NCBI RefSeq assembly: GCF_004028155.1
Contig: NZ_SBII01000009.1
Coordinates: 181,026 to 245,025, forward strand
DNA: 64,000 nt
Reading direction: 5' to 3'
From: Flavobacterium cerinum
GTDB taxonomy: Bacteria; Bacteroidota; Bacteroidia; Flavobacteriales; Flavobacteriaceae
Shown here: piece after piece, positions 18,058 to 28,080 of the stretch
Layout of the letters: each line of letters begins with the position of its first letter
How positions within the stretch are numbered: the stretch's first letter is position 1
Notes under the pieces: generated by a model
Seen by the model: the letters and a program-made list of their open reading frames with translations, nothing else
Database searches by the model: none
What the model was told of the DNA's origin: nothing
Program-made: the position numbers and the translations under genes

Positions 18058-18504
18058 ATGGAACTTATACTTAAGCAAGACGTTCAAAATCTAGGATTTA
18101 AGGACGATGTAGTTACAGTTAAAGCCGGATATGGCCGTAATTACCTTATACCACAAGGATTTGCTCACATGGCAACTCCTACAGCTAAAAAAGTATTAGC
18201 TGAAAACTTAAAACAAAGAGCTTTTAAAGAGCAAAAAGTAGTTAACGAAGCTAAAGCAACTGCTGAAGCTCTTAAAGCTATCGAAATAAAAATTACTGCT
18301 AAAGCAGGTGGTGATAAACTATTTGGTTCTGTAACTAACATAGATATCGCTGAAGCACTTGCTAAAGGTGGACAATCTATCGACAGAAAATTCATCACTA
18401 GTGGAATCGTTAAACGTACAGGTAAATATACTGCTAACGTTAGACTTCACAGAGATGTTATTGTTGAGCTTGCATACGAAATCGTTGCTGAGCAAGAAAA
18501 ATAA
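18058..18504 (+). CDS. rplI: 50S ribosomal protein L9
   Basis: Large-subunit protein of 148 aa that binds 23S rRNA and spans outward from the L1 stalk base. The N-terminal domain shows VKAGYGRNYLIPQGFA, the L9 signature. An Ala/Lys-rich connecting helix follows, then the C-terminal domain with GGDKLFGSVTNIDIAEAL. It is the last gene of the operon, followed by a strong terminator. Confidence 0.97.
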   Translation: MELILKQDVQNLGFKDDVVTVKAGYGRNYLIPQGFAHMATPTAKKVLAENLKQRAFKEQKVVNEAKATAEALKAIEIKITAKAGGDKLFGSVTNIDIAEALAKGGQSIDRKFITSGIVKRTGKYTANVRLHRDVIVELAYEIVAEQEK

Positions 18505-18522
18505 TTCTTGAAATTATAGCTA

Positions 18523-18549
18523 AAGCCCCGTTCGCGGGGCTTTTTTTTT
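18523..18549 (+). terminator. terminator of the rpsF-rpsR-rplI operon
   Basis: GC-rich stem AAGCCCCG-TT-CGCGGGGCTT followed by a run of T, about 20 bases after the rplI stop. Confidence 0.92.
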
Positions 18550-18634
18550 ATACTATTTTTAACCACAAATCATTTATCTACTGATTAATCGGTGGAATTT
18601 GTGCAATTCGTGGCAAATCTTAAATTAGAAAAAA

Positions 18635-19102
18635 ATGAAATACGCCCGCTTAACCAAAGAACAGCTGGAAGAACTACACCCGGAGTTTGTTCGTTTCCTG
18701 GCATCACAATCTATCGACAAAGCCGAATGGGATACCCTTAAAGAGGAAAAACCAGAAGTAGCCGAACAGGAACTGGATGTATTCTCTGACCTGATATGGG
18801 ATAACGTACTTGAAAAAGCCGAATGGCTGGAGCATTACTCTAAAAACCACATCTTTCTTTTTAAATGCAAAGAGTTGGAAATGGAGAGTATCATCATACA
18901 TTCGCACGAACCTTATGCCGATTTCCTTACGGAAGGCGGACTGCAATGGCTAAACGAGAATATATTCTCAGACAAAGTAGAGATACAACGCGGCACTAAA
19001 GCCTTTACAGAAGACCGCAGAGCCGATATATTCAGCATTATACAACAAGGTGCCATACTAAGTGACGGCGTGTTGTACAAGCAGCTGGAAGACATGTTTT
19101 AA
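18635..19102 (+). CDS. DUF6495-like conserved protein
   Basis: Cytosolic acidic protein of 155 aa with no signal peptide or catalytic motif that I recognise. It opens MKYARLTKEQLEELHPEFVR and contains LIWDNVLEKAEWLEHYSKNH and GAILSDGVLYKQLEDMF. It resembles the DUF6495 family of Bacteroidota, from memory only. It lies between the L9 operon and ligA with its own intergenic spaces on both sides. Function unknown. Confidence 0.8.
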   Translation: MKYARLTKEQLEELHPEFVRFLASQSIDKAEWDTLKEEKPEVAEQELDVFSDLIWDNVLEKAEWLEHYSKNHIFLFKCKELEMESIIIHSHEPYADFLTEGGLQWLNENIFSDKVEIQRGTKAFTEDRRADIFSIIQQGAILSDGVLYKQLEDMF

Positions 19103-19215
19103 TTTTAAAGTTACTAAGGCACTTAACTACTAAGTACCTTAGTAACTATTATAAAAAAACATTTCCCATATTTTAAAAGTTAGCTAAATTAGCAGAGTAA
19201 ACTAATTTTTATTAA

Positions 19216-21216
<2,001 letters not shown>

Positions 21217-21234
21217 TCATCAAACAAATTAAAA

Positions 21235-21921
21235 ATGAAACTGCATTTGAATTTTATAATCCTATTATTTCTTTTTTCTTCTTTTACAGTCAAATCACAG
21301 ACACAGACAAATGAGCAAAGGGATAAAAGGCATTTGGAAAAAGCGCTCGCTTATGAAGACAGCCTCATGAAGGTTATGCAGTGGGAACCACTTAAAGACG
21401 GATTATCAATCAGCAGATTTGGAGATATTGGATTTAAAACCTCTTACGTTGTTTCCAGGGAAAGTATAACAACATACAGAACATCTTTTGGGTGTTGCAA
21501 TGAAGGTCAACCCTTTAAAGATATTATTGATATTTCAACTTTTAAACAAATAGGCGGCGACTGGGCTTGGGGAGGATATTTTAAAGACAAGAACCATATT
21601 TATCATTACTTCGGAAATTCCGGAGGAGGTAACTTTTATATAGTGGATGAAGTTGACAATAAAACTTTTGAAATAATCAACAACTGTTATGGACGCGATA
21701 AAAACCACATATATGATATGCGTTTTGGTCTTATGAACAATATTGATTCTAAAGTATTTAAAATACTACCAAATAAGAGTATATGTATTGCTAAATATAA
21801 AAATGTTTATTATCGAAACAACGAACAATTGGATGCTGAAGCTATGAAAGATCCTGTAACGAAGAAAGCAATAAAGGAACTCGATAAATATATCCTAAAA
21901 ACTAAGCCACTAAGAAACTAA
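21235..21921 (+). CDS. secreted DKNYY-repeat protein
   Basis: Exported protein of 228 aa with a Sec signal (MKLHLNFIILLFLFSSFTVKSQ). The mature part carries repeats of the DKNYY type, FKDKNHIYHYFG and GRDKNHIYDM, a short beta-hairpin motif found in many bacterial envelope proteins. It lies 18 bases after ligA and 22 before rlmH and may be co-transcribed with them. Function unknown. Confidence 0.75.
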   Translation: MKLHLNFIILLFLFSSFTVKSQTQTNEQRDKRHLEKALAYEDSLMKVMQWEPLKDGLSISRFGDIGFKTSYVVSRESITTYRTSFGCCNEGQPFKDIIDISTFKQIGGDWAWGGYFKDKNHIYHYFGNSGGGNFYIVDEVDNKTFEIINNCYGRDKNHIYDMRFGLMNNIDSKVFKILPNKSICIAKYKNVYYRNNEQLDAEAMKDPVTKKAIKELDKYILKTKPLRN

Positions 21922-21943
21922 ACATCTCAGCACCTCTAAAAAG

Positions 21944-22417
21944 ATGAACATTAAACTCCTTGCCATAGGCAAAACAGATAATAAAGCGTTGCAGCAGCTA
22001 ATGGATGATTACCAAAAGCGCTTGTCGTTTTACATTAAGTTCGACCTCGAAATTATTCCTGATATCAAGAATGTAAAAAACCTGAGCGAAGCACAGCAAA
22101 AAGAAAAAGAGGGCGAGCTTATATTGTCAAAACTCTCCCCTACCGATCAGCTTATCTTATTGGATGAAAACGGAAAGAACTTTAGCAGTGTAGGCTTCTC
22201 AGAAGAATTACAGAAAAAAATGAATTCAGGAATCAAGACGCTTGTATTTGTAATTGGAGGCCCTTATGGTTTTTCCCAGGAAGTTTACAGTAAAGCACAG
22301 GGAAAGATCTCATTATCAGCCATGACATTTTCCCATCAAATGGTACGCTTATTCTTTATCGAGCAGGTATACAGGGCGTTTACCATTTTAAGAAACGAAC
22401 CCTATCACCATCAGTAA
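21944..22417 (+). CDS. rlmH: 23S rRNA (pseudouridine-1915-N3)-methyltransferase RlmH
   Basis: SPOUT-class methyltransferase that modifies pseudouridine 1915 in helix 69 of 23S rRNA. The 157-aa length is standard. Motifs are MNIKLLAIGKTDNKALQ at the N-terminus, LILLDENGKNFSS, the SAM-binding knot loop FVIGGPYGFS, and the C-terminal LSAMTFSHQMVRLFFIEQVY ending in NEPYHHQ. It is the last gene before a repeat-containing gap and the convergent folP. Confidence 0.96.
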   Translation: MNIKLLAIGKTDNKALQQLMDDYQKRLSFYIKFDLEIIPDIKNVKNLSEAQQKEKEGELILSKLSPTDQLILLDENGKNFSSVGFSEELQKKMNSGIKTLVFVIGGPYGFSQEVYSKAQGKISLSAMTFSHQMVRLFFIEQVYRAFTILRNEPYHHQ

Positions 22418-22440
22418 AAATTTGAATCCGTAAGAAACAG

Positions 22441-22695
22441 TCACCCTGAGCTTGTCGCAGAGTTGTTTCTTAAAGAAAAGATTCATTTTAAGCGATAAAT
22501 TATAAATCCACACACAAGTCACCCTGAGTCTGTCGAAGGGCTTTTTTGAAATAAAAAATATTAAAATCGATAAATTATAAATCCTCAAACAAGTCACCCT
22601 TAGCTTGTCGAAGGGTAATCCTAAAATCAGAAAAGATTTATTTTAAATGCTCCATATTTGAAGTATTACGAATCAGCCTGAGCCTGTCGAAGGGT
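22441..22695. repeat. four-copy intergenic repeat with CCCTGAGCTTGTCGAAGGG core
   Basis: Four imperfect copies of a TCACCCTGAGCTTGTCGAAG-type core start at about 22441, 22519, 22594 and 22673, a period of 75-79 bases. The spacers between copies 1-2 and 2-3 also share CGATAAATTATAAATCC. The first copy diverges at its 3' end and the last at its 5' end. It fills the gap between convergent rlmH and folP. Confidence 0.85.
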
Positions 22696-22699
22696 ACTG

Positions 22700-23521
22700 C
22701 TAAAATAACTGATTGACTATTTTAATCGTTTCAACGGCCTCTTTCACATCATGAACGCGCAGTATCTTGGCACCTTTTGTCAGCGCAATAGTATTTAAAA
22801 CAGTAGTACCAGTAAGTGCTTCCTGAGGTGAAATACCCAGCAGTTTATAGATCATGGATTTTCTTGACATACCGGCAAGTATCGGTAATTCGGTCATCTG
22901 GAAAAGCTCCATTTTTTGAAGCACTTCATAATTCTGCTCTGTTGTTTTGGCAAAACCAAAACCCGGATCAATGACAATATCATTTATACCATGATCTCGG
23001 GCAGTACTTATCCTTTCAGAAAAATAGAAAAGCATTTCTTTAATGATATCGTCATACTGTGTGAGTTTTATCATAGTTTGTGGCGTACCACGCATATGCA
23101 TCATGATATAAGGCACTTTTAGCTGGCCGACAGTTTCCAGCATCTTATTATCTAATAACCCGGCAGCGATATCGTTTACAATAGCTGCACCACTTTCTAT
23201 ACTGCTTTTGGCAACTGCCGCACGAAAGGTATCTACAGAGATCAATACATCCGGAAAATGTTTTATAAGTAATTCTACAACAGGAACCATACGGTTCAAT
23301 TCTTCCGTTTCGGTAACAAAATCGGCATTGGGTTTTGACGAATACGCACCCACGTCTATGAAGTCGGCTCCGTCTGCCAGCATTTTTTCTGCCTGCTGTA
23401 ATAATTGGGATTCATCTTTGTATTTTCCACCATCAAAAAAAGAATCGGGAGTACAGTTGAGAATCCCCATAACTTTAGGGGTTGATAAGTCTACCAATGA
23501 ACCTTTACAGTTAATAAACAT
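22700..23521 (-). CDS. folP: dihydropteroate synthase
   Basis: Joins p-aminobenzoate to the pterin pyrophosphate in folate synthesis and is the sulfonamide target. The protein is 273 aa. Motifs are GILNCTPDSFFDGGKY (pterin binding loop), GADFIDVGAYSSKPN, ISVDTFRAAVA, VNDIAAG, MHMRGTPQTM and DIVIDPGFGFAKT, with the C-terminal ILRVHDVKEAVET. It is divergent from the DUF1599 gene and convergent with rlmH. Confidence 0.96.
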   Translation of the reverse strand: MFINCKGSLVDLSTPKVMGILNCTPDSFFDGGKYKDESQLLQQAEKMLADGADFIDVGAYSSKPNADFVTETEELNRMVPVVELLIKHFPDVLISVDTFRAAVAKSSIESGAAIVNDIAAGLLDNKMLETVGQLKVPYIMMHMRGTPQTMIKLTQYDDIIKEMLFYFSERISTARDHGINDIVIDPGFGFAKTTEQNYEVLQKMELFQMTELPILAGMSRKSMIYKLLGISPQEALTGTTVLNTIALTKGAKILRVHDVKEAVETIKIVNQLF

Positions 23522-23604
23522 AACGTCCTTTTTTTAAATAGCCCTTGTCTTTAGGGGGCTTTTTTATTACATTTGAAAAAATTTCACACAAAGATACTAC
23601 TTAA

Positions 23605-24144
23605 ATGAGTAATACTTCTCAGGAATATGACAGTGTCATTACCATATGCAGGCAGCTATATATTAATAAAATGAAAGATTACGGAAGTGCATGGCGTATA
23701 CTAAGACTGCCATCGCTTACAGATCAGATATTTATTAAAGCACAGCGCATCCGAAGCCTTCAGCAAAATGATGTTCGCAAAATAGACGAAGATGAAACCG
23801 GAGAATTTATCGGTATAATCAACTATTCAATAATGGCACTTATTCAACTTGACAAGGGTGTGGTTGATCAGCCCGATCTTAATGTTGAAGATGCTACAAA
23901 ACTTTATGACGAAAAAGTACTGCTTACCAAAACCCTTATGGAGGCTAAAAACCATGATTATGGTGAAGCCTGGAGAGAAATGCGCGTAAGCTCACTAACC
24001 GATCTTATACTTCAAAAACTGCTTCGCGTGAAGCAAATTGAAGACAACAAAGGCAAAACACTTGTATCTGAAGGCATTGATGCTAATTATCAGGATATGA
24101 TCAACTATGCCATTTTTGCACTAATACTAATGAAGAAATTTTAA
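23605..24144 (+). CDS. DUF1599 protein with internal duplication
   Basis: Cytosolic protein of 179 aa made of two similar halves: KMKDYGSAWRILRLPSLTDQ at about residues 17-36 and AKNHDYGEAWREMRVSSLTD at about 114-133, each followed by an Ile/Leu-rich helix and an 'INYSIMAL' or 'INYAIFAL' segment. This matches DUF1599 (PF07659), which has been linked in silico to nucleotide modification. It is divergent from folP and 16 bases upstream of the DoxX gene. Biochemical activity is unknown. Confidence 0.82.
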   Translation: MSNTSQEYDSVITICRQLYINKMKDYGSAWRILRLPSLTDQIFIKAQRIRSLQQNDVRKIDEDETGEFIGIINYSIMALIQLDKGVVDQPDLNVEDATKLYDEKVLLTKTLMEAKNHDYGEAWREMRVSSLTDLILQKLLRVKQIEDNKGKTLVSEGIDANYQDMINYAIFALILMKKF

Positions 24145-24160
24145 TCCATACAATCTTACT

Positions 24161-25258
24161 ATGAAATTAATTACACAAATCTCTCGGGTACTTGTAGGCG
24201 TTTTATTTATCATTTCAGGACTTATAAAGCTAAACGATCCTGTAGGCTTCTCTTTTAAACTGGAAGAATACTTTGGGGCTAACGTACTGAATCTTGAATT
24301 TTTAATCCCGCTCGCATTGGCAATTGCCGTAGGTGTAGTAATTTTTGAAGTAGTATTAGGTGTAATGCTATTAGTAGGTTTCAAGAGAAATTTCACCATG
24401 TGGAGTTTACTACTCATGATAGGTTTCTTCACGTTCCTTACCTTCTATTCGGCATATTTTAATAAAGTAACTGATTGCGGTTGTTTTGGTGACGCACTAA
24501 AATTAACCCCTTGGGAATCGTTCTCTAAAGACGTAGTACTGTCACTGCTAATTATCATATTGTTCTTTAACAGGCAGTATATCCAGCCGCTATTTGGTAA
24601 AGTTGCCGTTAATATTACCGTTATTGCAGCTTTCGCTTTATGCGGATTATTTGGTTACTATGTACTAAACCACCTGCCTGCAATAGACTTTAGAGCCTAT
24701 AAAATCGGGACTAACATTCCGGAAGGAATGGCGATACCGGAAGGTGCTCCAAAATCGGAATATGAAATGGTGTTTATCTACAAAATAAACGGTGTTGAAA
24801 AAGAATTTACAGACAAACAACTGGACAAAATCCCTGCTGATGCTGAATTTATAGACAGAAAAGATAAAGTAGTAAAACAAGGTTATGTACCGCCTATACA
24901 CGATTTCTCTATAGAAAAAGATGGTGAAGACTTTACAACTGCTATGCTTGCAGAACCTAAACTTATACTGCTTGTCTCTTATGACCTGAACAAAGCAAGT
25001 GACGAAGGTCTTAACAAACTGGAGACTTTTGCTAAACAGGCACAGGCTAAAGGGTATAAAGTTATCGGAATGACTTCATCGGATGAAGGCACAATTGCGA
25101 AAAAGAAAGCAGATCATAAGCTAACATTAGATTATTACTTCTGTGACGCCACTACGCTAAAAACCATCGAAAGGGCTAACCCAAGTATCGTGATCCTTAA
25201 CAAAGGAACAATTGTACAAAAAGCACACTGGAACGATATTGATAACGTTGAACTTTAA
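24161..25258 (+). CDS. DoxX-type membrane protein fused to a thioredoxin-fold domain (BT_3928-like)
   Basis: Inner-membrane protein of 365 aa. The first half has four hydrophobic helices in the DoxX/MauE pattern (RVLVGVLFIISGLIKLNDPV, then a CGCFGD loop). The second half (about 215-365) is predicted thioredoxin-like (LILLVSYDLNKASDEGLNKL, KVIGMTSSDE, PSIVILNKGTIVQK), but the usual CxxC is not seen in the expected place. It matches what databases call the BT_3928 family. A role in envelope redox or electron transfer is inferred. It starts 16 bases after the DUF1599 gene. Confidence 0.78.
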   Translation: MKLITQISRVLVGVLFIISGLIKLNDPVGFSFKLEEYFGANVLNLEFLIPLALAIAVGVVIFEVVLGVMLLVGFKRNFTMWSLLLMIGFFTFLTFYSAYFNKVTDCGCFGDALKLTPWESFSKDVVLSLLIIILFFNRQYIQPLFGKVAVNITVIAAFALCGLFGYYVLNHLPAIDFRAYKIGTNIPEGMAIPEGAPKSEYEMVFIYKINGVEKEFTDKQLDKIPADAEFIDRKDKVVKQGYVPPIHDFSIEKDGEDFTTAMLAEPKLILLVSYDLNKASDEGLNKLETFAKQAQAKGYKVIGMTSSDEGTIAKKKADHKLTLDYYFCDATTLKTIERANPSIVILNKGTIVQKAHWNDIDNVEL

Positions 25259-25270
25259 TTAATTCAGGAC

Positions 25271-25308
25271 TTTAGATTTCAGATTGAACATGCAATCTGA
25301 AATCTAAA
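25271..25308. repeat. 16-bp perfect inverted repeat
   Basis: Arms TTTAGATTTCAGATTG (25271-25286) and its exact complement (25293-25308) enclose a 6-base loop. It is followed by another ATCTGAAA copy, not by a clean T run. It lies just before a gene with a TTG start. Confidence 0.7.
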
Positions 25309-25327
25309 ATCTGAAACCCAAATACAC

Positions 25328-26404
25328 TTGATAAAATACTTTTTACACAAAACAGGATATGCTTTGCTCACGCTTTTTGGTGTGGTAACTGTCATATTCT
25401 TTTTGTTTACAGTACTACCGGGTGATCCGGCTCGTATGATGCTGGACCAGAATGAAAACTCGGAACAGCTCGCTATTATCAAGAAAAAATATGGTTTCGA
25501 CCAACCGGTATCCAAACAATACCTGTATTACCTCAACGACCTCTGCCCCGTTTCTTTTCATAGCACTACCCAAGGTGATTACACCTTTCTGGCTGAAGGG
25601 AAATACAATGCCCTATCCCTATTTACAATTGGTCATACTACCGTTGTTTTAAAAACGCCTTACCTGCGTGAGAGTTTCCAAAAAAGTGGCAAAAAAGTAA
25701 CCCAGGTTATAGGCGACACACTGCCTAACACTATTGTACTGGCATTCTTTGCTATCATTATTGCTATTGTTGTCGGAATTATTTTCGGGATCATATCCGC
25801 TTTATATAAAGATACCTGGATCGACAGAACTATTGCGCTGGTGAGTACGCTAGGCATGAGCCTGCCGTCTTTCTTTGCAGCAATCCTATTTGCATGGTTC
25901 TTTGGGTTCCTCCTGCACAAATACACACATCTTGATATGACCGGAAGCCTGTATGAAGTAGACGATTTTGGGGAAGGTTCTTATATCAAATGGAAAAATA
26001 TTATCCTCCCGGCTATTGTATTAGGCATCCGGCCACTTGGAGTTGTCATCCAACTAATGCGTAATTCATTGCTTGAAGTTTTGGGTCAGGATTACATTCG
26101 TACTGCAAGAGCCAAAGGTTTAAGCGAACTGAGGATCATCCGCAAGCACGCACTTAAAAATGCCTTAAACCCTGTTGTAACAGCTATATCAGGCTGGTTT
26201 GCCTCTATGCTTGCCGGAGCTGTTTTTGTAGAATATATTTTTGGATGGAACGGCCTTGGTAAAGAAGTAGTCGAAGCACTTAACACGCTAGACCTTCCTG
26301 TTATCATGGGATCGGTACTGGTTATTGCAACCACTTTTGTGATCATCAATATTATTGTGGACCTTATCTATGCCTATCTCGATCCAAGGATCCGCCTAAG
26401 CTGA
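25328..26404 (+). CDS. ABC transporter permease, DppB/OppB family
   Basis: Inner-membrane permease of 358 aa for a peptide/nickel-type ABC importer. It starts at TTG (25328), giving the canonical MIKYFLHKTGYALLTLFGVV; no better ATG is available. It has about six membrane helices and the EAA loop DYIRTARAKGLSELRIIRKH, then ALNPVVTAISGWFASMLAGA. Between the first and second helices there is a long extracytoplasmic stretch (about residues 60-115). No partner permease, binding protein or ATPase is adjacent, so the rest of the transporter is elsewhere. Confidence 0.9.
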   Translation: MIKYFLHKTGYALLTLFGVVTVIFFLFTVLPGDPARMMLDQNENSEQLAIIKKKYGFDQPVSKQYLYYLNDLCPVSFHSTTQGDYTFLAEGKYNALSLFTIGHTTVVLKTPYLRESFQKSGKKVTQVIGDTLPNTIVLAFFAIIIAIVVGIIFGIISALYKDTWIDRTIALVSTLGMSLPSFFAAILFAWFFGFLLHKYTHLDMTGSLYEVDDFGEGSYIKWKNIILPAIVLGIRPLGVVIQLMRNSLLEVLGQDYIRTARAKGLSELRIIRKHALKNALNPVVTAISGWFASMLAGAVFVEYIFGWNGLGKEVVEALNTLDLPVIMGSVLVIATTFVIINIIVDLIYAYLDPRIRLS

Positions 26405-26527
26405 TAATTATTTTCCAACGAAAACGATATAATAACTTTTACAGATAAACAGATGCCAAATATTTCAAAACGAAGCCCTGTTTGTTCAGCTTCTTATTGT
26501 AAATTTGTTTCTCTTAATCAGGAAAAA

Positions 26528-27031
26528 ATGAAAAAACTACTTTTATTACCTATACTGTTATTTGCTGTAATATCCTGTACACAGGCACAACAGCCAACAT
26601 CTTTTACTCCCGAAGCATTAAATTCTAAAATGACCTCACTGGATGGTAAACAGATAGCTTTTAAAGACATCCTTAACCAATACAAAGGAAAGACCGTTGT
26701 AATAGACGTTTGGGCGTCATGGTGCCCGGATTGTATTAAAGGTATGCCTAAGGTTCATGCACTTCAAAAACAATTCCCTGAAGCTGTATATCTATTCCTT
26801 TCGTATGACAGAGTAGATGAAAAATGGAAGAATGGAATTGAAAAATATGAGGTAAAAGGTGAAAACTACCATGTTGGTAAAAGCATGAAAGAGGGCGCAT
26901 TTGCCGAAAGCGTTAAACTGGACTGGATTCCGCGTTATATGGTAATAGACAAGACCGGTAAAATTGCGTTGTTCAAAGCCATTGAGGCCGATGACGAAAA
27001 ACTTATAGCTATTCTAAAAAAACTTAAATAA
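26528..27031 (+). CDS. TlpA-like thiol-disulfide lipoprotein
   Basis: Periplasm-facing thioredoxin-fold protein of 167 aa. The ATG at 26528 gives a lipoprotein signal MKKLLLLPILLFAVISC (Cys17); the longer open frame upstream lacks a signal. The active site is VWASWCPDC (CPDC), followed by GMPKVHALQKQFP and the cis-Pro region DWIPRYMVIDKTGKI. It is expected to reduce or isomerise disulfides. The stop overlaps the tpiA start by one base (TAATG), indicating coupling. Confidence 0.9.
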   Translation: MKKLLLLPILLFAVISCTQAQQPTSFTPEALNSKMTSLDGKQIAFKDILNQYKGKTVVIDVWASWCPDCIKGMPKVHALQKQFPEAVYLFLSYDRVDEKWKNGIEKYEVKGENYHVGKSMKEGAFAESVKLDWIPRYMVIDKTGKIALFKAIEADDEKLIAILKKLK

Positions 27032-27783
27032 TGAGAAAAAAGATCGTTGCAGGAAACTGGAAAATGAATAACGATATTCAGCAAACAGAAGCTTTACTTG
27101 CTGAAATACTGAATAAAAAACAAGACAATAACGTTGCTAAAATTGTAGTAGCTCCTACGTTTGTTAACCTTCAGGCAGCTGTACAGCAAACGGCAGGTAC
27201 TAATGTAATTGTTGCGGCACAAAATATGCACCAGGCAGAAAACGGTGCTTACACAGGAGAGATCTCTGTAGGCATGCTAAAAAGCATCCATGTAAATACG
27301 GTTATACTGGGTCACTCTGAAAGAAGAGCTTACTTTGGTGAAACCAACAGCCTTTTGGCACAAAAAGTAAATACAGCCTTAAAACATGATGTTACTATTA
27401 TCTTCTGTTTTGGTGAAGAATTGGCAGACAGACAGTCAGGCAACCATTTTAATGTAGTAGAAACGCAACTAAGAGAAGGTTTATTCCATATCGATAAAAA
27501 CGACTGGAACAGTGTTGTTTTAGCTTATGAGCCTGTTTGGGCTATCGGTACTGGAGAAACAGCATCACCGGAGCAGGCACAGGAAATGCACGCCTTTATC
27601 CGTACACTTATTAAAGACAACGTAGGTGAGGCAATTGCCGAAAACACATCAATCCTTTACGGAGGAAGTGTTAAGCCTGATAACGCCCGTGAAATATTCT
27701 CTAAACCGGATGTTGATGGTGGTCTTATAGGCGGCGCTGCCCTAAAAGCAGATGATTTCCTTGCTATCGTAAACGCTATATAA
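27031..27783 (+). CDS. tpiA: triosephosphate isomerase
   Basis: Interconverts glyceraldehyde 3-phosphate and dihydroxyacetone phosphate in glycolysis. The 250-aa protein has all catalytic residues: Asn and Lys in GNWKMNND, His in GHSERRAYFGE, and Glu in AYEPVWAIGTGETA, with the phosphate-binding LYGGSVKPDN and GLIGGAALK. Two terminators follow. Confidence 0.97.
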   Translation: MRKKIVAGNWKMNNDIQQTEALLAEILNKKQDNNVAKIVVAPTFVNLQAAVQQTAGTNVIVAAQNMHQAENGAYTGEISVGMLKSIHVNTVILGHSERRAYFGETNSLLAQKVNTALKHDVTIIFCFGEELADRQSGNHFNVVETQLREGLFHIDKNDWNSVVLAYEPVWAIGTGETASPEQAQEMHAFIRTLIKDNVGEAIAENTSILYGGSVKPDNAREIFSKPDVDGGLIGGAALKADDFLAIVNAI

Positions 27784-27799
27784 TACATATTTTATTAAA

Positions 27800-27830
27800 A
27801 AAGGCGGTAATCACTTACCGCCTTTTTTAA
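27800..27830 (+). terminator. first terminator after tpiA
   Basis: Stem AAAAAAGGCGGTAA / TTACCGCCTTTTTT with a short loop, 18 bases after the tpiA stop. Confidence 0.9.
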
Positions 27831-27842
27831 TAAAATTACATT

Positions 27843-27874
27843 TAACGAGTGAAGCCACCTTCACTCGTTTTTTT
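27843..27874 (+). terminator. second, tandem terminator after tpiA
   Basis: Perfect 10-bp stem ACGAGTGAAG / CTTCACTCGT with a 4-base loop and a run of eight T. The 200 bases from here to the next start are AT-rich and hold no gene that I can see. Confidence 0.88.
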
Positions 27875-28080
27875 TATGCTTAAATCCTAAATACCTTTTT
27901 TACGTCATTTAGAATTGGTTTCAATACCTACATTAAGCTATCGTAAACCGCTTAACTTAAATTTTACGATTATAAAACACCCAACCATCTCATGATAACA
28001 CTTCTTTATCACTAGAGTAATGATGGCGTAATCTATATCGTAGACTTTTGTAGCACTATTAAAAACCAACTCAAACACAC

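Noticed and set aside
22441..22695. CRISPR-like array
   Set aside because: The cores vary, spacing changes from 75 to 79 bases, spacers resemble one another and no cas gene is present.
23536..23566. Terminator between folP and the DUF1599 gene
   Set aside because: The AGCCC/GGGGCT stem is short and lies between divergent genes, where termination makes little sense.
26453..26527. Upstream start for the TlpA-like gene
   Set aside because: The extra 25 residues lack a signal and would bury the lipoprotein leader.
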